Shown: piece by piece, positions 27,895-36,892 of the stretch
Position numbering within the stretch: the first letter of the stretch is position 1
How the letters are laid out: each line of letters opens with the position of its first letter
Source: Gillisia sp. CAL575
GTDB lineage: Bacteria > Bacteroidota > Bacteroidia > Flavobacteriales > Flavobacteriaceae
DNA: 64,000 nucleotides
Direction: 5' to 3'
Assembly: GCF_000403785.1 (NCBI RefSeq)
Contig: NZ_APHJ01000021.1
Location: 671,796-735,795 of the forward strand
The notes under the pieces: generated by a model
What the model saw: only the letters and a program-made list of their open reading frames with translations
What the model was told of the DNA's origin: nothing
The model's database searches: none
Position numbers and translations under genes: made by a program

Positions 27895-30846
27895 ATGAAA
27901 TTAATCAAAATTTACGCCCCATTATTACTTGTCATCGGCATCTTTTCTAATGTTTCTGCTCAAGAAACAAAGGCGAAATCACCTGAATTTTTAAAATTTA
28001 CGCATAGTGTTTGGGTAGATTCTATAATGACTACTCTTTCTCAGGAAGAAAGGATAGCTCAACTTATAATGGTGGCTGCTTATTCTAATAGAGGAGAAGA
28101 ACATAGACAGGAAATTTTAAAGCAAATTAGGGAGCAAAAAATAGGAGGTCTTATCTTTTTTCAAGGAGGACCTGTGCGTCAGATAAATTTGATGAATGAG
28201 TATCAAGAAGCTTCAAAAGTACCTTTGTTAGGAGCGATGGATGCTGAATGGGGAATTGGAATGCGATTAGATAGCACGATGAGTTTTCCTTTCCAAATGA
28301 GTTTGGGAGCTATTCAGAATGATAGTTTGATTTATGATATGGGTGTAGAAGTTGCCAATCAAATTAAAAGAATAGGACTGCATTTAAATTTTGCTCCAGT
28401 GGTAGATGTCAATAATAATGCTGCAAATCCTGTGATTAATTATAGATCTTTTGGAGAGAATAAGGTAAAAGTTGCAGAAAAGGGAATAGCATATATGCGT
28501 GGTTTACAGGAAACAGGAGTTTTACCAACGGCCAAACATTTCCCCGGACATGGTGATACAGATACAGATTCTCATTATGCCTTACCAAGAATAACACACT
28601 CCAGAGCAAGATTGGATGAAACAGAATTATACCCTTTTAGAGAAATCATAAAAGCAGGAATTGGTGGAGTTATGGTTGCTCATCTGGATATTCCAGCATT
28701 AGATTCTACTGGAATTCCATCTACCCTTTCTAAACCTATTATTTCTGGTTTACTTAAGGATGAGCTTGGCTTTCAAGGTTTAATAGTTACCGATGCCATG
28801 AATATGAAAGGGGTTACCAAAGATCACAGTCCGGGTGAAGTGGATAAGGATGCTATCCTTGCTGGGAATGATCTCTTGGAATTCACAGAGGATGTCCCAA
28901 AAGCTATAGAAGAGATTAAAAAAGCTATAAGCCAAGGATTAATTACTCAAAAAGAGATTGATGAGCGTTGCAGAAAACTCTTAGCATTAAAACAATGGGT
29001 AGGACTCGATGCATATAGATCAATCGATTCAAAGAATATAGATAAGGATCTTAATTCCTCTTCTGCAGAGCTTTTGAACCGAAATCTTAGCGAAGCTTCC
29101 TTAACCGTTCTTCGGAATCAATCAGATTTATTACCGCTTCAGCATTTAGACACTTTAAAAATCGCTTCAATTTCGGTGGGTGAAGATTTTAATAATAAAT
29201 TTCAGAAGACATTGGAATTGTATTCAAAAATAACTCATTTCAATATCCCTTATGAAGCTAGTAAGGCTGAATTAGATTCATTGAAAAATAATATTTCAGC
29301 ATTCAACCTTGTAATCATTGGGGTTCATGATGACAGCAAATATCCTAGAAATAATATGCGAATTTCTTCAGAAGTACAATCATTTCTGAAGCTTATTACG
29401 AAAGAGAAGAAAAGTATACTCACATTTTTCAAGAATCCGTATTCCTTGAATGATTTGGATGCTTCTGAAAGTGTTTCTTCTTTAATCCTAACGTATCAAG
29501 ACAGTAAAAATTCAGAAGATCTAGCAGCACAGTTGATTTTTGGCGGAGTAGGAGCAAATGGAAAACTACCGGTAAGTATTGGAGATAAATATAAAGAAGG
29601 AGATGGATTAAATATTTCTGGAGGAATTAGATTTAAATACACGCTTCCAGAAGATGCAAATATGAATGCGGAACTTCTAAATAAGAAAATTGATTCCTTG
29701 ATGCAAGATGCCTTAAAGCAAAAAGCTATGCCAGGAGGACAAATTCTAGTAGCTAGAGATCAAAAAGTGGTATTTCATAAAGCGTATGGTTTTCAAACTT
29801 ATTCGGATACCACAAAAGTAAAACTAACCGATATTTATGATCTTGCCTCTATCACTAAAATAACCTCTGCCTTGCCTGCTTTGATGAAACTAAAAGATGA
29901 AGAAAAATTTAGTTTAGAAGCGGGAATAGACACCTATCTCCCTTATTTTAAAAACTCCAATAAGACTGGGGTTTCTATGAGAGAAATTCTCGCCCACCAA
30001 GCCGGATTTAAATCCTGGATCCCTTATTGGAAAACGACACTTAGAAATAATGGAACTTATAAATGGAAGACTATTAAAAAGGATTCTTCGGCAAGATTTA
30101 CTATAAAGATCGCAGAGCACATGTGGCTTTTTAAAAATTATGAAAAGGAGATCTTTAAACAGATCAAAAGATCGGACTTAGAAAAAGAAAAGAAATACCT
30201 ATACTCGGGGCTTGTTTTCTATTTGCTGCCAAGTGTAGTAGAAAAATTAACCAATGAGAATTTCACTACTTACTTAGATAATCAGTTTTATGATAAGTTA
30301 GGTTCAAATACTCTTACTTATAATCCTAACCGGGAGTTCGAATTAAGTAGAATAGTACCTACAGAAAATGATTATTTCTTCAGAAAAAAACCAATTCATG
30401 GAAAAGTGCATGATGAAGGAGCTATTATGATGAATGGCGTTTCTGGTAATGCAGGACTGTTTTCTAATGCGAACGATTTGGCTAAAGTGATGCAGATGTA
30501 CCTTAATAAAGGAAGTTATGGTGGAGATAATTTTATATCTAAAGCCACTTTAGAAGAATTTACAAAGTATCAATTTCCTGATAATGGAAATAGAAGAGGA
30601 TTAGGTTTTGACAAACCTTCACTAGGGGAGCGATCATCCAATGGCAACACAGCAGTCTCTGCAAGCGATGCCAGTTTTGGACACACGGGTTTTACTGGAA
30701 CTATGGTATGGATGGATCCAGAAACTAAACTTTTGTTTGTATTTCTTTCCAATAGAGTTCATCCTACAAGAGACAATACGATGCTTTATAAACTAAACAC
30801 CAGAACCAATATTCAGCAGGTGTTATATGATGCTATTATAGAATAA
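27895..30846 (+). CDS. GH3 beta-N-acetylhexosaminidase (NagZ-like) fused to a serine beta-lactamase-type domain
   Basis: Secreted 983-aa two-domain enzyme. Signal peptide 1-22 (ends VSAQ). GH3 domain at about 30-570 has the NagZ-specific loop KHFPGHGDTDTDSHYALP near residue 215, giving the His-Asp acid/base dyad, and nucleophile Asp in IVTDAMNMKGV near 300, so it should remove GlcNAc from GlcNAc-MurNAc products. The C-terminal beta-lactamase/class C-like domain at about 590-975 shows SxxK in LASITKITSA near 652 and HTGFTG near 930 in the place of the KTG box. Penicillin-binding-like peptidase, esterase or D-amino-peptidase action is possible. The fusion places glycan and peptide or ester trimming in one periplasmic protein. 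Confidence 0.92.
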   Translation: MKLIKIYAPLLLVIGIFSNVSAQETKAKSPEFLKFTHSVWVDSIMTTLSQEERIAQLIMVAAYSNRGEEHRQEILKQIREQKIGGLIFFQGGPVRQINLMNEYQEASKVPLLGAMDAEWGIGMRLDSTMSFPFQMSLGAIQNDSLIYDMGVEVANQIKRIGLHLNFAPVVDVNNNAANPVINYRSFGENKVKVAEKGIAYMRGLQETGVLPTAKHFPGHGDTDTDSHYALPRITHSRARLDETELYPFREIIKAGIGGVMVAHLDIPALDSTGIPSTLSKPIISGLLKDELGFQGLIVTDAMNMKGVTKDHSPGEVDKDAILAGNDLLEFTEDVPKAIEEIKKAISQGLITQKEIDERCRKLLALKQWVGLDAYRSIDSKNIDKDLNSSSAELLNRNLSEASLTVLRNQSDLLPLQHLDTLKIASISVGEDFNNKFQKTLELYSKITHFNIPYEASKAELDSLKNNISAFNLVIIGVHDDSKYPRNNMRISSEVQSFLKLITKEKKSILTFFKNPYSLNDLDASESVSSLILTYQDSKNSEDLAAQLIFGGVGANGKLPVSIGDKYKEGDGLNISGGIRFKYTLPEDANMNAELLNKKIDSLMQDALKQKAMPGGQILVARDQKVVFHKAYGFQTYSDTTKVKLTDIYDLASITKITSALPALMKLKDEEKFSLEAGIDTYLPYFKNSNKTGVSMREILAHQAGFKSWIPYWKTTLRNNGTYKWKTIKKDSSARFTIKIAEHMWLFKNYEKEIFKQIKRSDLEKEKKYLYSGLVFYLLPSVVEKLTNENFTTYLDNQFYDKLGSNTLTYNPNREFELSRIVPTENDYFFRKKPIHGKVHDEGAIMMNGVSGNAGLFSNANDLAKVMQMYLNKGSYGGDNFISKATLEEFTKYQFPDNGNRRGLGFDKPSLGERSSNGNTAVSASDASFGHTGFTGTMVWMDPETKLLFVFLSNRVHPTRDNTMLYKLNTRTNIQQVLYDAIIE

Positions 30847-30930
30847 ATTACAGAAGATTATGGTAGAACTTTATACTTAAAATTCGTAGATTTTCCATTT
30901 AGAATTTAGCATGTATGTTATAGGAAATGT

Positions 30931-30938
30931 TATATTTG
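30931..30938 (+). promoter_or_regulatory. -7 promoter box for the outer-membrane beta-barrel gene
   Basis: TATATTTG fits TAnnTTTG exactly and lies 48 bases before the ATG at 30986. It lies inside the open frame that extends upstream of that ATG, which supports the later start. Confidence 0.5.
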
Positions 30939-30985
30939 TTCACTATATCAACCAAATTCTCAAAGAAATCTACCTAATTTTAAGA

Positions 30986-33421
30986 ATGAAAAATTTTTAT
31001 TTCACCCCCTTTCTTTGTCTGATCTCCCTACTATCATTCACTTCTCAAGCTCAAAATTCCTTAAAAGGAGTTATAATTGATGAAAACCAAAATGCTGTTC
31101 CATTTGCCAATGTGATTCTCTTACAGGCATCAGATTCTACGACAGTTTATAAAGGAACCGTATCTGAAGAGGATGGCGGTTTTTTAATTGAGGCTGTAGA
31201 AAACAATGAATATGTTCTGGAAGTTAGATTCGTAGGTTATGAAAATTTCGTTAAAAAAATTGAGGTAAAAGGAAATACAAATCTTAGAAAATTAGTACTT
31301 ATAGAATCTGCTTCAAATTTAGATGAGGTTACTGTTACTGCAAAAAAACCCACCATTTCTCGGAGTGTAGACAGAATTACCTTCAATGTAGAAAACTCTG
31401 TGCTTTCTTCAGGAAATTCTTACGAGATCTTAAAAAGAACGCCTGGAGTAATCGTAAGTCAGGGTCAACTTCTAATCAAGAATAGGCCTGCAGATGTTTA
31501 TATTAATGATAATAAGGTTTATTTAACCGCACAAGAACTTCAGCAATTACTTGAAGGCTTTTCAGGAGAAAATGTAAAATCTGTTGAGGTGATCACCAAT
31601 CCGCCTGCAAAATATAATGCTGAAGGTGGCTCCATTTTGAATATAATCACTTCCAAAAACTTAGCTATAGGATATAAAGGAAGCCTTAATGCTTCTAACA
31701 CGATAGCTATTAAACCAAAATATTCTGTAGGGACCAGCCATTATTATAAAACAGATAATTTAAATGCTTTTGCTAGCTACAACTACAATACTAGAAACGA
31801 TATAAAAACAGATCTTGGAAACATCACTTATTTTGATCCAGCAGGCGGAGTAGATTCCAGATGGGATGATGAATTTAATAAGGAAACTAAAAGGGAGTCT
31901 CATAGTTTGAGTACAATCCTAGATTTTACTCTTTCAGAAAAAAGTAAATTAAGTTTGAGCGCAAATATTTTGTACACTCCAAAGGCTGATTCTGATATTG
32001 ACGGGAGAACCGAAATTTATAATCCGCAAATGCAGTTGGATTCTCTATACACAACAGATAGTAGATTAGAGAATGAGGGTGACAATTTATTATTCAACGC
32101 TAATTATTCAACTTCCCTTGGAGAGAGTGAATCTACATTTAGCGCTCAGGCCAATTATATTAAATATAATGACGATCAAACTCAGGATCTTTTAACTCAG
32201 TATTTTTCAAATTCAGGAAACTTATTAAATAATAATTCATTTTATACGGTAGCAAATCAAGACACAGATATTTATACGGGACAGGTTGATTTCACTTCTA
32301 CTATCGCCGGACTTGCTTCGGAATATGGAGCTAAATATTCTGGAATAGATTCTCAAAGCGGGTTGGACTTTTTCAATACTAATGCTGGAAATAGAAATTT
32401 TGTAGATGCGCTTTCAGATAAATTTGATTATAATGAAAATATCTTTGCAGGCTATGTAAGTCTTGCTAAAGATTGGGATACCTGGAGTTTAAAAGCAGGT
32501 CTTCGTGGAGAGTATACAGATATCGAAGGAAATTCTGCTTCATTTGGAGCCGTGAATACTCAAGAGTATTTTGAGTTATTTCCAACATTATATTTAATGC
32601 ATACCGTGGGTGAAAATCACTCTTTTGGTTTGGATTATAGCAGAAGGATTACAAGACCTAGATTTCAAAGTTTGAATCCTTACCGGTATTTCTTGAATGA
32701 AAATAATTTCCAAGTTGGTAACCCAAATCTGCAGCCGGGGATATCCAATAAAGTTTTATTGAATTATACCTATAAAAATAAGCTTTCATTTGATTTATAT
32801 TACGATAAGATAAATGATGCCCCGGCAATATTACCTTTTCAAAATAATCAAAACCGAACTTTAAGATCTGTAGCAGATAATTTGATTTACGAGCAACAGT
32901 TTAGTTTAGATATTTCTTATTACGACTATATTAAGGACTGGTGGTTTGTTGATCTTTATGCTTCTGTTTTTAAAATGGAGAATGAATTTGTAGCTTTTGA
33001 AAGTGAAAACCAAAAAGTCAAAAATGAGGTAACAAGTGTTTATCTTAGAGCATCGAATTATCTTACATTATCTAAAGACGGGACTTTTTCAGGAAATATT
33101 CTTGCATTTTATTCACCAGACTTCATTGCGGGGTCATACGATTTTGATGAGCCGCAATATGGGGTTTCATTAGGTTTAAGAAAAACTTTTTTTAATGATA
33201 GATTAAGCGCTACTGTAAATGTGGAAGACCTTTTTGATACTTACAACATTCCCTTACGTTCTAATTATTTAAATCAGGATAATTCGTTTTTTGCGATGCC
33301 AGAGTCCAGAAGCATCCGTTTTGGCCTACTTTATAAATTTGGAAACTTTAAGTTAAGGGATAATCAGCGAGCATTGGAGGCAGATGAAAATGAACGTTTA
33401 GAAGCTCAACAGATGCTATAA
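30986..33421 (+). CDS. TonB-dependent receptor-like outer-membrane beta-barrel protein (OMP_b-brl_3 type)
   Basis: Outer-membrane protein of about 811 aa. I set the start at 30986 (MKNFYFTPFLCLISL..., signal peptide ending SQAQ); the frame is open to an ATG at 30911 but that would place 25 odd residues before the signal and would begin upstream of the promoter box. A carboxypeptidase-regulatory-like domain (about 24-105, GVIIDENQNAVPFANVILLQ) is followed by a plug-like region (LDEVTVTAKKP, LKRTPGVIVSQGQLLIKN, VKSVEVITNPPAKYNAEG) and a barrel ending with RFGLLYKFGNFKLRDNQRA. This group is distinct from SusC and has no SusD partner here. Whether it belongs to the murein locus or is a later independent gene is unclear. 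Confidence 0.85.
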   Translation: MKNFYFTPFLCLISLLSFTSQAQNSLKGVIIDENQNAVPFANVILLQASDSTTVYKGTVSEEDGGFLIEAVENNEYVLEVRFVGYENFVKKIEVKGNTNLRKLVLIESASNLDEVTVTAKKPTISRSVDRITFNVENSVLSSGNSYEILKRTPGVIVSQGQLLIKNRPADVYINDNKVYLTAQELQQLLEGFSGENVKSVEVITNPPAKYNAEGGSILNIITSKNLAIGYKGSLNASNTIAIKPKYSVGTSHYYKTDNLNAFASYNYNTRNDIKTDLGNITYFDPAGGVDSRWDDEFNKETKRESHSLSTILDFTLSEKSKLSLSANILYTPKADSDIDGRTEIYNPQMQLDSLYTTDSRLENEGDNLLFNANYSTSLGESESTFSAQANYIKYNDDQTQDLLTQYFSNSGNLLNNNSFYTVANQDTDIYTGQVDFTSTIAGLASEYGAKYSGIDSQSGLDFFNTNAGNRNFVDALSDKFDYNENIFAGYVSLAKDWDTWSLKAGLRGEYTDIEGNSASFGAVNTQEYFELFPTLYLMHTVGENHSFGLDYSRRITRPRFQSLNPYRYFLNENNFQVGNPNLQPGISNKVLLNYTYKNKLSFDLYYDKINDAPAILPFQNNQNRTLRSVADNLIYEQQFSLDISYYDYIKDWWFVDLYASVFKMENEFVAFESENQKVKNEVTSVYLRASNYLTLSKDGTFSGNILAFYSPDFIAGSYDFDEPQYGVSLGLRKTFFNDRLSATVNVEDLFDTYNIPLRSNYLNQDNSFFAMPESRSIRFGLLYKFGNFKLRDNQRALEADENERLEAQQML

Positions 33422-33488
33422 GAATTTTTAATTCTAAAGGACATTCCTAACTTAAACTTTAGTTACTAGCAAACTCGATCTAATTTCT

Positions 33489-33496
33489 TAATTTTG
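33489..33496 (+). promoter_or_regulatory. dusB -7 promoter box
   Basis: TAATTTTG matches TAnnTTTG, 20 bases before the GTG start at 33517, leaving a short leader of roughly 13-15 bases. No clear -33 element is seen. Confidence 0.45.
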
Positions 33497-33516
33497 CAAC
33501 ACTTAAATAAAAAGTA

Positions 33517-34509
33517 GTGGCTAAAATTGGAAATATAGATGTAGGAGAGTTTCCGTTGTTGCTTGCACCAATGGAAGATGTGAGTGATCCACCATTTCGC
33601 GCGTTGTGCAAAGAGCAGGGAGCAGATGTGGTGTATACCGAATTTATTTCCTCTGAAGGGCTTATTCGCGATGCTGCAAAAAGCATGATGAAATTAGACA
33701 TCTACGAAAAAGAGCGCCCTGTTGGCATCCAGATCTTTGGAGCTAATTTAGAATCTATGCTACAATCTGTAGAGATCGTAGAGAAGTCTGGCCCAGATAT
33801 TATAGACATCAACTTTGGATGTCCTGTAAAAAAGGTAGTTTCTAAAGGAGCTGGTGCTGGTATTTTAAAAGATATAGATTTGATGGTTTCTCTTACTAAG
33901 GCCATGGTAGAACACACGAATCTTCCAATTACCGTTAAAACCCGATTAGGTTGGGATACAGATTCTATCAAGATAGTTGAAGTAGCAGAGCGCCTGCAAG
34001 ATGTAGGTTGTGCGGCTATTTCTATTCATGGACGTACCAGAGTGCAGATGTATAAAGGAAATGCAGATTGGGCTCCAATTTCCAAAGTGAAAGAGAATCC
34101 AAGAATGCATATTCCTGTTTTTGGCAACGGTGACGTAGATACTCCAGAAAGAGCGATGGAAATGCGCGATAAATTCGGTTTAGACGGAGCAATGATAGGG
34201 AGAGCAAGTATAGGTTATCCTTGGTTCTTTAGAGAAGTGAAACATTTCTTTGAAACAGGTCAACATTTGGGTCCTCCAACCCTAGAAGAACGCGTAGATG
34301 CTGCTAGACGTCACTTACAGATGGCTATAGACTGGAAAGGTGAGAAATTAGGAGTTTTTGAAACTAGAAGACACTATACCAACTATTTTAAAGGAATTCC
34401 ACATTTCAAGGAATACCGAATGAAAATGGTAACCAGTGATCATTCTGTAGACGTTTTTGAAGCTTTTAATGAGGTAGAAAGAGAATTCTCTGGATTTGAA
34501 TTTGCTTAG
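33517..34509 (+). CDS. dusB: tRNA-dihydrouridine synthase, DusB family
   Basis: FMN-dependent reductase that makes dihydrouridine in the tRNA D-loop. 330 aa. Family features: LLAPMEDVSDPPFRALC at about 15-31, the catalytic cysteine in DINFGCPVKKVVSKGAGAG near residue 100, KTRLGWD, SIHGRTRVQMYKG and FGNGDVDTPERA and the FMN-phosphate region MIGRASIGYPWFF. The start is a GTG at 33517; no ATG gives a full N-terminus. Its stop overlaps the stop of the convergent FtsX-type gene by 4 bases. Confidence 0.95.
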   Translation: MAKIGNIDVGEFPLLLAPMEDVSDPPFRALCKEQGADVVYTEFISSEGLIRDAAKSMMKLDIYEKERPVGIQIFGANLESMLQSVEIVEKSGPDIIDINFGCPVKKVVSKGAGAGILKDIDLMVSLTKAMVEHTNLPITVKTRLGWDTDSIKIVEVAERLQDVGCAAISIHGRTRVQMYKGNADWAPISKVKENPRMHIPVFGNGDVDTPERAMEMRDKFGLDGAMIGRASIGYPWFFREVKHFFETGQHLGPPTLEERVDAARRHLQMAIDWKGEKLGVFETRRHYTNYFKGIPHFKEYRMKMVTSDHSVDVFEAFNEVEREFSGFEFA

Positions 34510-35705
34510 GAATTCAAAGCACTTTTACTTCTACTAGCTGCTATATAAGAAGCAGAGATTCCTAAAATACTAATAGTTAAAAACACCAGTATAATATTTT
34601 CAGCCTTGATCTTTACAGGATAAGCTAAGCTCGGAGTTATCATTACAAAATTGTACTGTATTTGTAGAAAGATCAGGATTAATCCACAAAATAATCCTAG
34701 CAATCCACCAACAAGAGTCATTAGGGATCCTTGCAAAAAGAATATATTCCTTATAGAATTTTTGGTAGCTCCAAGGTTGTGAAGGGTTTTAATATTCTCT
34801 CTCTTATCTAAAATTACCATAATTATAGATCCTATTACGTTGAAGAGGGCAATAATTAATACTAAGGTAAAAATGAGATATACCGCAAGGTTTTCTGTAT
34901 TTAGCATTTTATAAAGCGTTTCATTTAGTTGCGCTCTATCTTTTATGATTACTTTGTGGTCGAAAACTTCCGAAATTTTATTTCGAATGGCTTCCAGATC
35001 TATTGTTGGATCTACCTTTAACTCAATTGCAGAAACTTGGCCTTCGTCTATTTCCAATAAGTTTCTAGCAAATTGAATATTTGTAAAAATATACTTACTA
35101 TCTAACTCTTCATTTACACTATAGATTCCAGTAACTATTACACTTTCTTTATTAAAAGCTTGAGAAGCATTTGTTATTTGCCCTTTTCCAGGTCGCGGTA
35201 CCATAATATCCAAAAGGTTATTATAGTCGAAAGTATTCAAGGAAAGCAATCTAGATATTCCATTTCCAGCAACCACTTGGAATTCACTTTGAGTTAACCA
35301 GGTGCCAAAAACAATGGTGCTGTCTATAGAATTTACCTTTCTATAATTGGCATCCACCCCTTTTATAAAAGCGGTGTGATTTTTAGATTTATAATCAAGA
35401 AAGACTCTTTCTTCAACTATTTCTGAAGTGGCCTGAATTCCATCGATGGCTAATAACTTTGCTTTTTCAGCTTCAGAGTAAGTAAAGTTTTTCCCGCTTT
35501 CTGGAAGAATTTTAAGATCTGGATCAAATTCATTAGTAAAAGAAAGACTAAAATCTTTTAATCCCGAAAATCCCGAAAGCACGATGAATAATGAGAAAGC
35601 ACCCGCAAAAACCCCTATAGCAGCAATTATGGTAATTATGTTTATGGCATTATTTGAACTTTTGCTGAACAAATAACGCTTTGCAATGTATAAGGGGAAA
35701 TTCAA
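34506..35705 (-). CDS. FtsX/LolE-like ABC transporter permease
   Basis: Inner-membrane protein of 399 aa with the MacB/FtsX layout: one N-terminal membrane helix (about 18-45, NAINIITIIAAIGVFAGAF), a large periplasmic domain (about 46-260) and three C-terminal helices (about 270-390), with ILDKRENIKTLHNLGATKNSI between them. This topology is shared by LolC/LolE lipoprotein-release permeases. No ATPase gene lies beside it. One base separates it from rbfA upstream, so the two are co-transcribed. Lipoprotein sorting is the usual annotation for this pairing in Bacteroidota, but the substrate is not provable here. Confidence 0.85.
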   Translation of the reverse strand: MNFPLYIAKRYLFSKSSNNAINIITIIAAIGVFAGAFSLFIVLSGFSGLKDFSLSFTNEFDPDLKILPESGKNFTYSEAEKAKLLAIDGIQATSEIVEERVFLDYKSKNHTAFIKGVDANYRKVNSIDSTIVFGTWLTQSEFQVVAGNGISRLLSLNTFDYNNLLDIMVPRPGKGQITNASQAFNKESVIVTGIYSVNEELDSKYIFTNIQFARNLLEIDEGQVSAIELKVDPTIDLEAIRNKISEVFDHKVIIKDRAQLNETLYKMLNTENLAVYLIFTLVLIIALFNVIGSIIMVILDKRENIKTLHNLGATKNSIRNIFFLQGSLMTLVGGLLGLFCGLILIFLQIQYNFVMITPSLAYPVKIKAENIILVFLTISILGISASYIAASRSKSALNS

Positions 35706-35706
35706 A

Positions 35707-36099
35707 TTAAGATTTTTTCCTTTTGTCTAAAAGATCGGGTTTAGAAATGGGATTATCCTCCCCTTTCATAGATTTTTCAATCTGATCTATATACTCAAGG
35801 GAATCATCTACATAAAATGTAAGATCTGGCATTCTACGCAACTGATTTTTGGTTCGTTGTGCCAGTTCATGCTTTATTTTATATTTAATTTCATTAAGAT
35901 CATTTAATATCGCTTCCCCATTTTTTGAAGGAAATACGCTTAAATATGCTTTAGCTATAGAAAGATCTGTAGTTACTTTAACTTTAGAAACCGAGATCAA
36001 AATACCCGTTACCCCAGAATCTCTCAAGTGATTTTGAAGGATCTCAGCTAAATCCTGTTGCAAAACCCCACCTATTTTTTTTTGTCTATTTGTTTCCAT
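35707..36099 (-). CDS. rbfA: Ribosome-binding factor A
   Basis: Small 30S maturation and cold-shock factor, 130 aa. The KH-like fold is recognised from QKKIGGVLQQDLAEILQNHL, the VTGILISVSKVKVTTDLSIAKAYLSVFP strand-helix core and the RRMPDLTFYVDDSLEYIDQIEK ending. The start MET at 36099 is preceded at once by a promoter-like box, see the finding on a possible leaderless transcript. Operon with the FtsX-type permease. Confidence 0.95.
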   Translation of the reverse strand: METNRQKKIGGVLQQDLAEILQNHLRDSGVTGILISVSKVKVTTDLSIAKAYLSVFPSKNGEAILNDLNEIKYKIKHELAQRTKNQLRRMPDLTFYVDDSLEYIDQIEKSMKGEDNPISKPDLLDKRKKS

Positions 36100-36103
36100 C
36101 TTG

Positions 36104-36111
36104 CAAAAGTA
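36104..36111 (-). promoter_or_regulatory. rbfA -7 promoter box
   Basis: Minus-strand TACTTTTG is an exact TAnnTTTG match whose last base is 5 bases from the rbfA ATG. If used, transcription would start at or next to the start codon. Confidence 0.4.
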
Positions 36112-36236
36112 GCATAATTAAAGATTATAGTATTTTTATAATCGGAAATATGAAAGAAGTTACGAAAAAGTATAATGTGGATCAACCATCATTTAATGCT
36201 TAATTTAAACCAACTTTAGGAGATAAAAATTAAAAA

Positions 36237-36644
36237 ATGAACAAGATTGAACATATTGGTATCGCGGTTAAAAACTTAGAAGAAGCCAACAAAACTTATG
36301 AAGCTATTCTAGGAGTTGCTAGTTATAAGACGGAGAAAGTAGAAAGTGAAGGAGTTAACACCTCATTTTTTAAAGTAGGAGACAATAAGATAGAATTACT
36401 TGCAGCTACAAATCCAGAGAGTCCTATTGCTAAATTCTTAGTGAAGCGAGGTGAAGGGATCCATCATCTCGCATTTAATGTGGAAGATATCCAGTCTGAA
36501 ATAGATCGATTGAAAGGAGAAGGTTTTGTTTTGCTGAATGATTTTCCGAAATCTGGAGCAGATAATAAATTAGTTGCATTTATGCATCCAAAATCTGCAA
36601 ATGGAGTATTGGTTGAATTATGCCAAGAAAAAGTTACGGAATAG
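36237..36644 (+). CDS. mce: Methylmalonyl-CoA epimerase
   Basis: VOC-superfamily metalloenzyme, 135 aa, that interconverts (S)- and (R)-methylmalonyl-CoA between propionyl-CoA and succinyl-CoA. Metal ligands are visible: His6 in IEHIGIAVKN, the histidines of GEGIHHLAFNV near residue 79-84 and the Glu in GVLVELCQ near the end. The length and the pattern of two beta-alpha-beta-beta-beta units match the family. Stands alone between the divergent rbfA and the tRNA gene. Confidence 0.93.
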   Translation: MNKIEHIGIAVKNLEEANKTYEAILGVASYKTEKVESEGVNTSFFKVGDNKIELLAATNPESPIAKFLVKRGEGIHHLAFNVEDIQSEIDRLKGEGFVLLNDFPKSGADNKLVAFMHPKSANGVLVELCQEKVTE

Positions 36645-36749
36645 TATTTAAAAATTGAAAAAAAGATATTGATTTTCTTGGTTTGATGCTGAACCTAAAT
36701 GTATTAGTGTTTGTACTGAAGGGTGCTATTAAACATTCTTTAAAAAATG

Positions 36750-36781
36750 CTTGTTCACTAAAAAGCAATTACATAAATTTG
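36750..36781 (+). promoter_or_regulatory. Promoter of the tRNA gene
   Basis: CTTG at 36750-36753 (one mismatch to the -33 TTTG) and an exact TAAATTTG -7 box at 36774-36781, separated by 20 bp, the normal Bacteroidota spacing. Transcription would begin about 18 bases before the mature tRNA. Confidence 0.65.
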
Positions 36782-36805
36782 CGCCCTCATTATACCTATT
36801 GAGCC

Positions 36806-36879
36806 GGTCCTATAGCTCAGCTGGTTAGAGCACCTGACTCATAATCAGGTGGTCCCTGGTTCGAGTCCAGGTGGGACCA
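36806..36879 (+). tRNA. tRNA with CAU anticodon, probably tRNA-Ile2 (lysidine type)
   Basis: 74-nt cloverleaf: 7-bp acceptor stem GGTCCTA/TGGGACC (with G-U pairs), D-arm GCTC/GAGC, anticodon stem CCTGA/TCAGG with loop CTCATAA, T-arm CCTGG/CCAGG with TTCGAGT. CCA is not encoded. CAU can mean Met, initiator Met or Ile2. C4-G69 and C5-G68 in the acceptor stem are the pairs used by TilS to select tRNA-Ile2 in E. coli, and elongator tRNA-Met there lacks them, so Ile2 is favoured. The acceptor stem starts with a G-C pair, so it is not a typical initiator. The 3' part is the attachment site of the element downstream. Confidence 0.9.
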
Positions 36880-36881
36880 CA
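36838..36881 (+). repeat. attL: 44-bp core repeat within the tRNA 3' end
   Basis: Starts at the anticodon loop (CTCATAA) and runs through the T-arm and acceptor strand to ACCACA. Identical over all 44 bases to 57075-57118. The tRNA is rebuilt intact at this end. Confidence 0.93.
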
Positions 36882-36892
36882 CTAGTAAAGAC

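Noticed and set aside
30911..30985. N-terminal extension of the outer-membrane barrel protein from ATG 30911
   Set aside because: It would precede the signal peptide, and a -7 promoter box lies inside it, so the start at 30986 is preferred.
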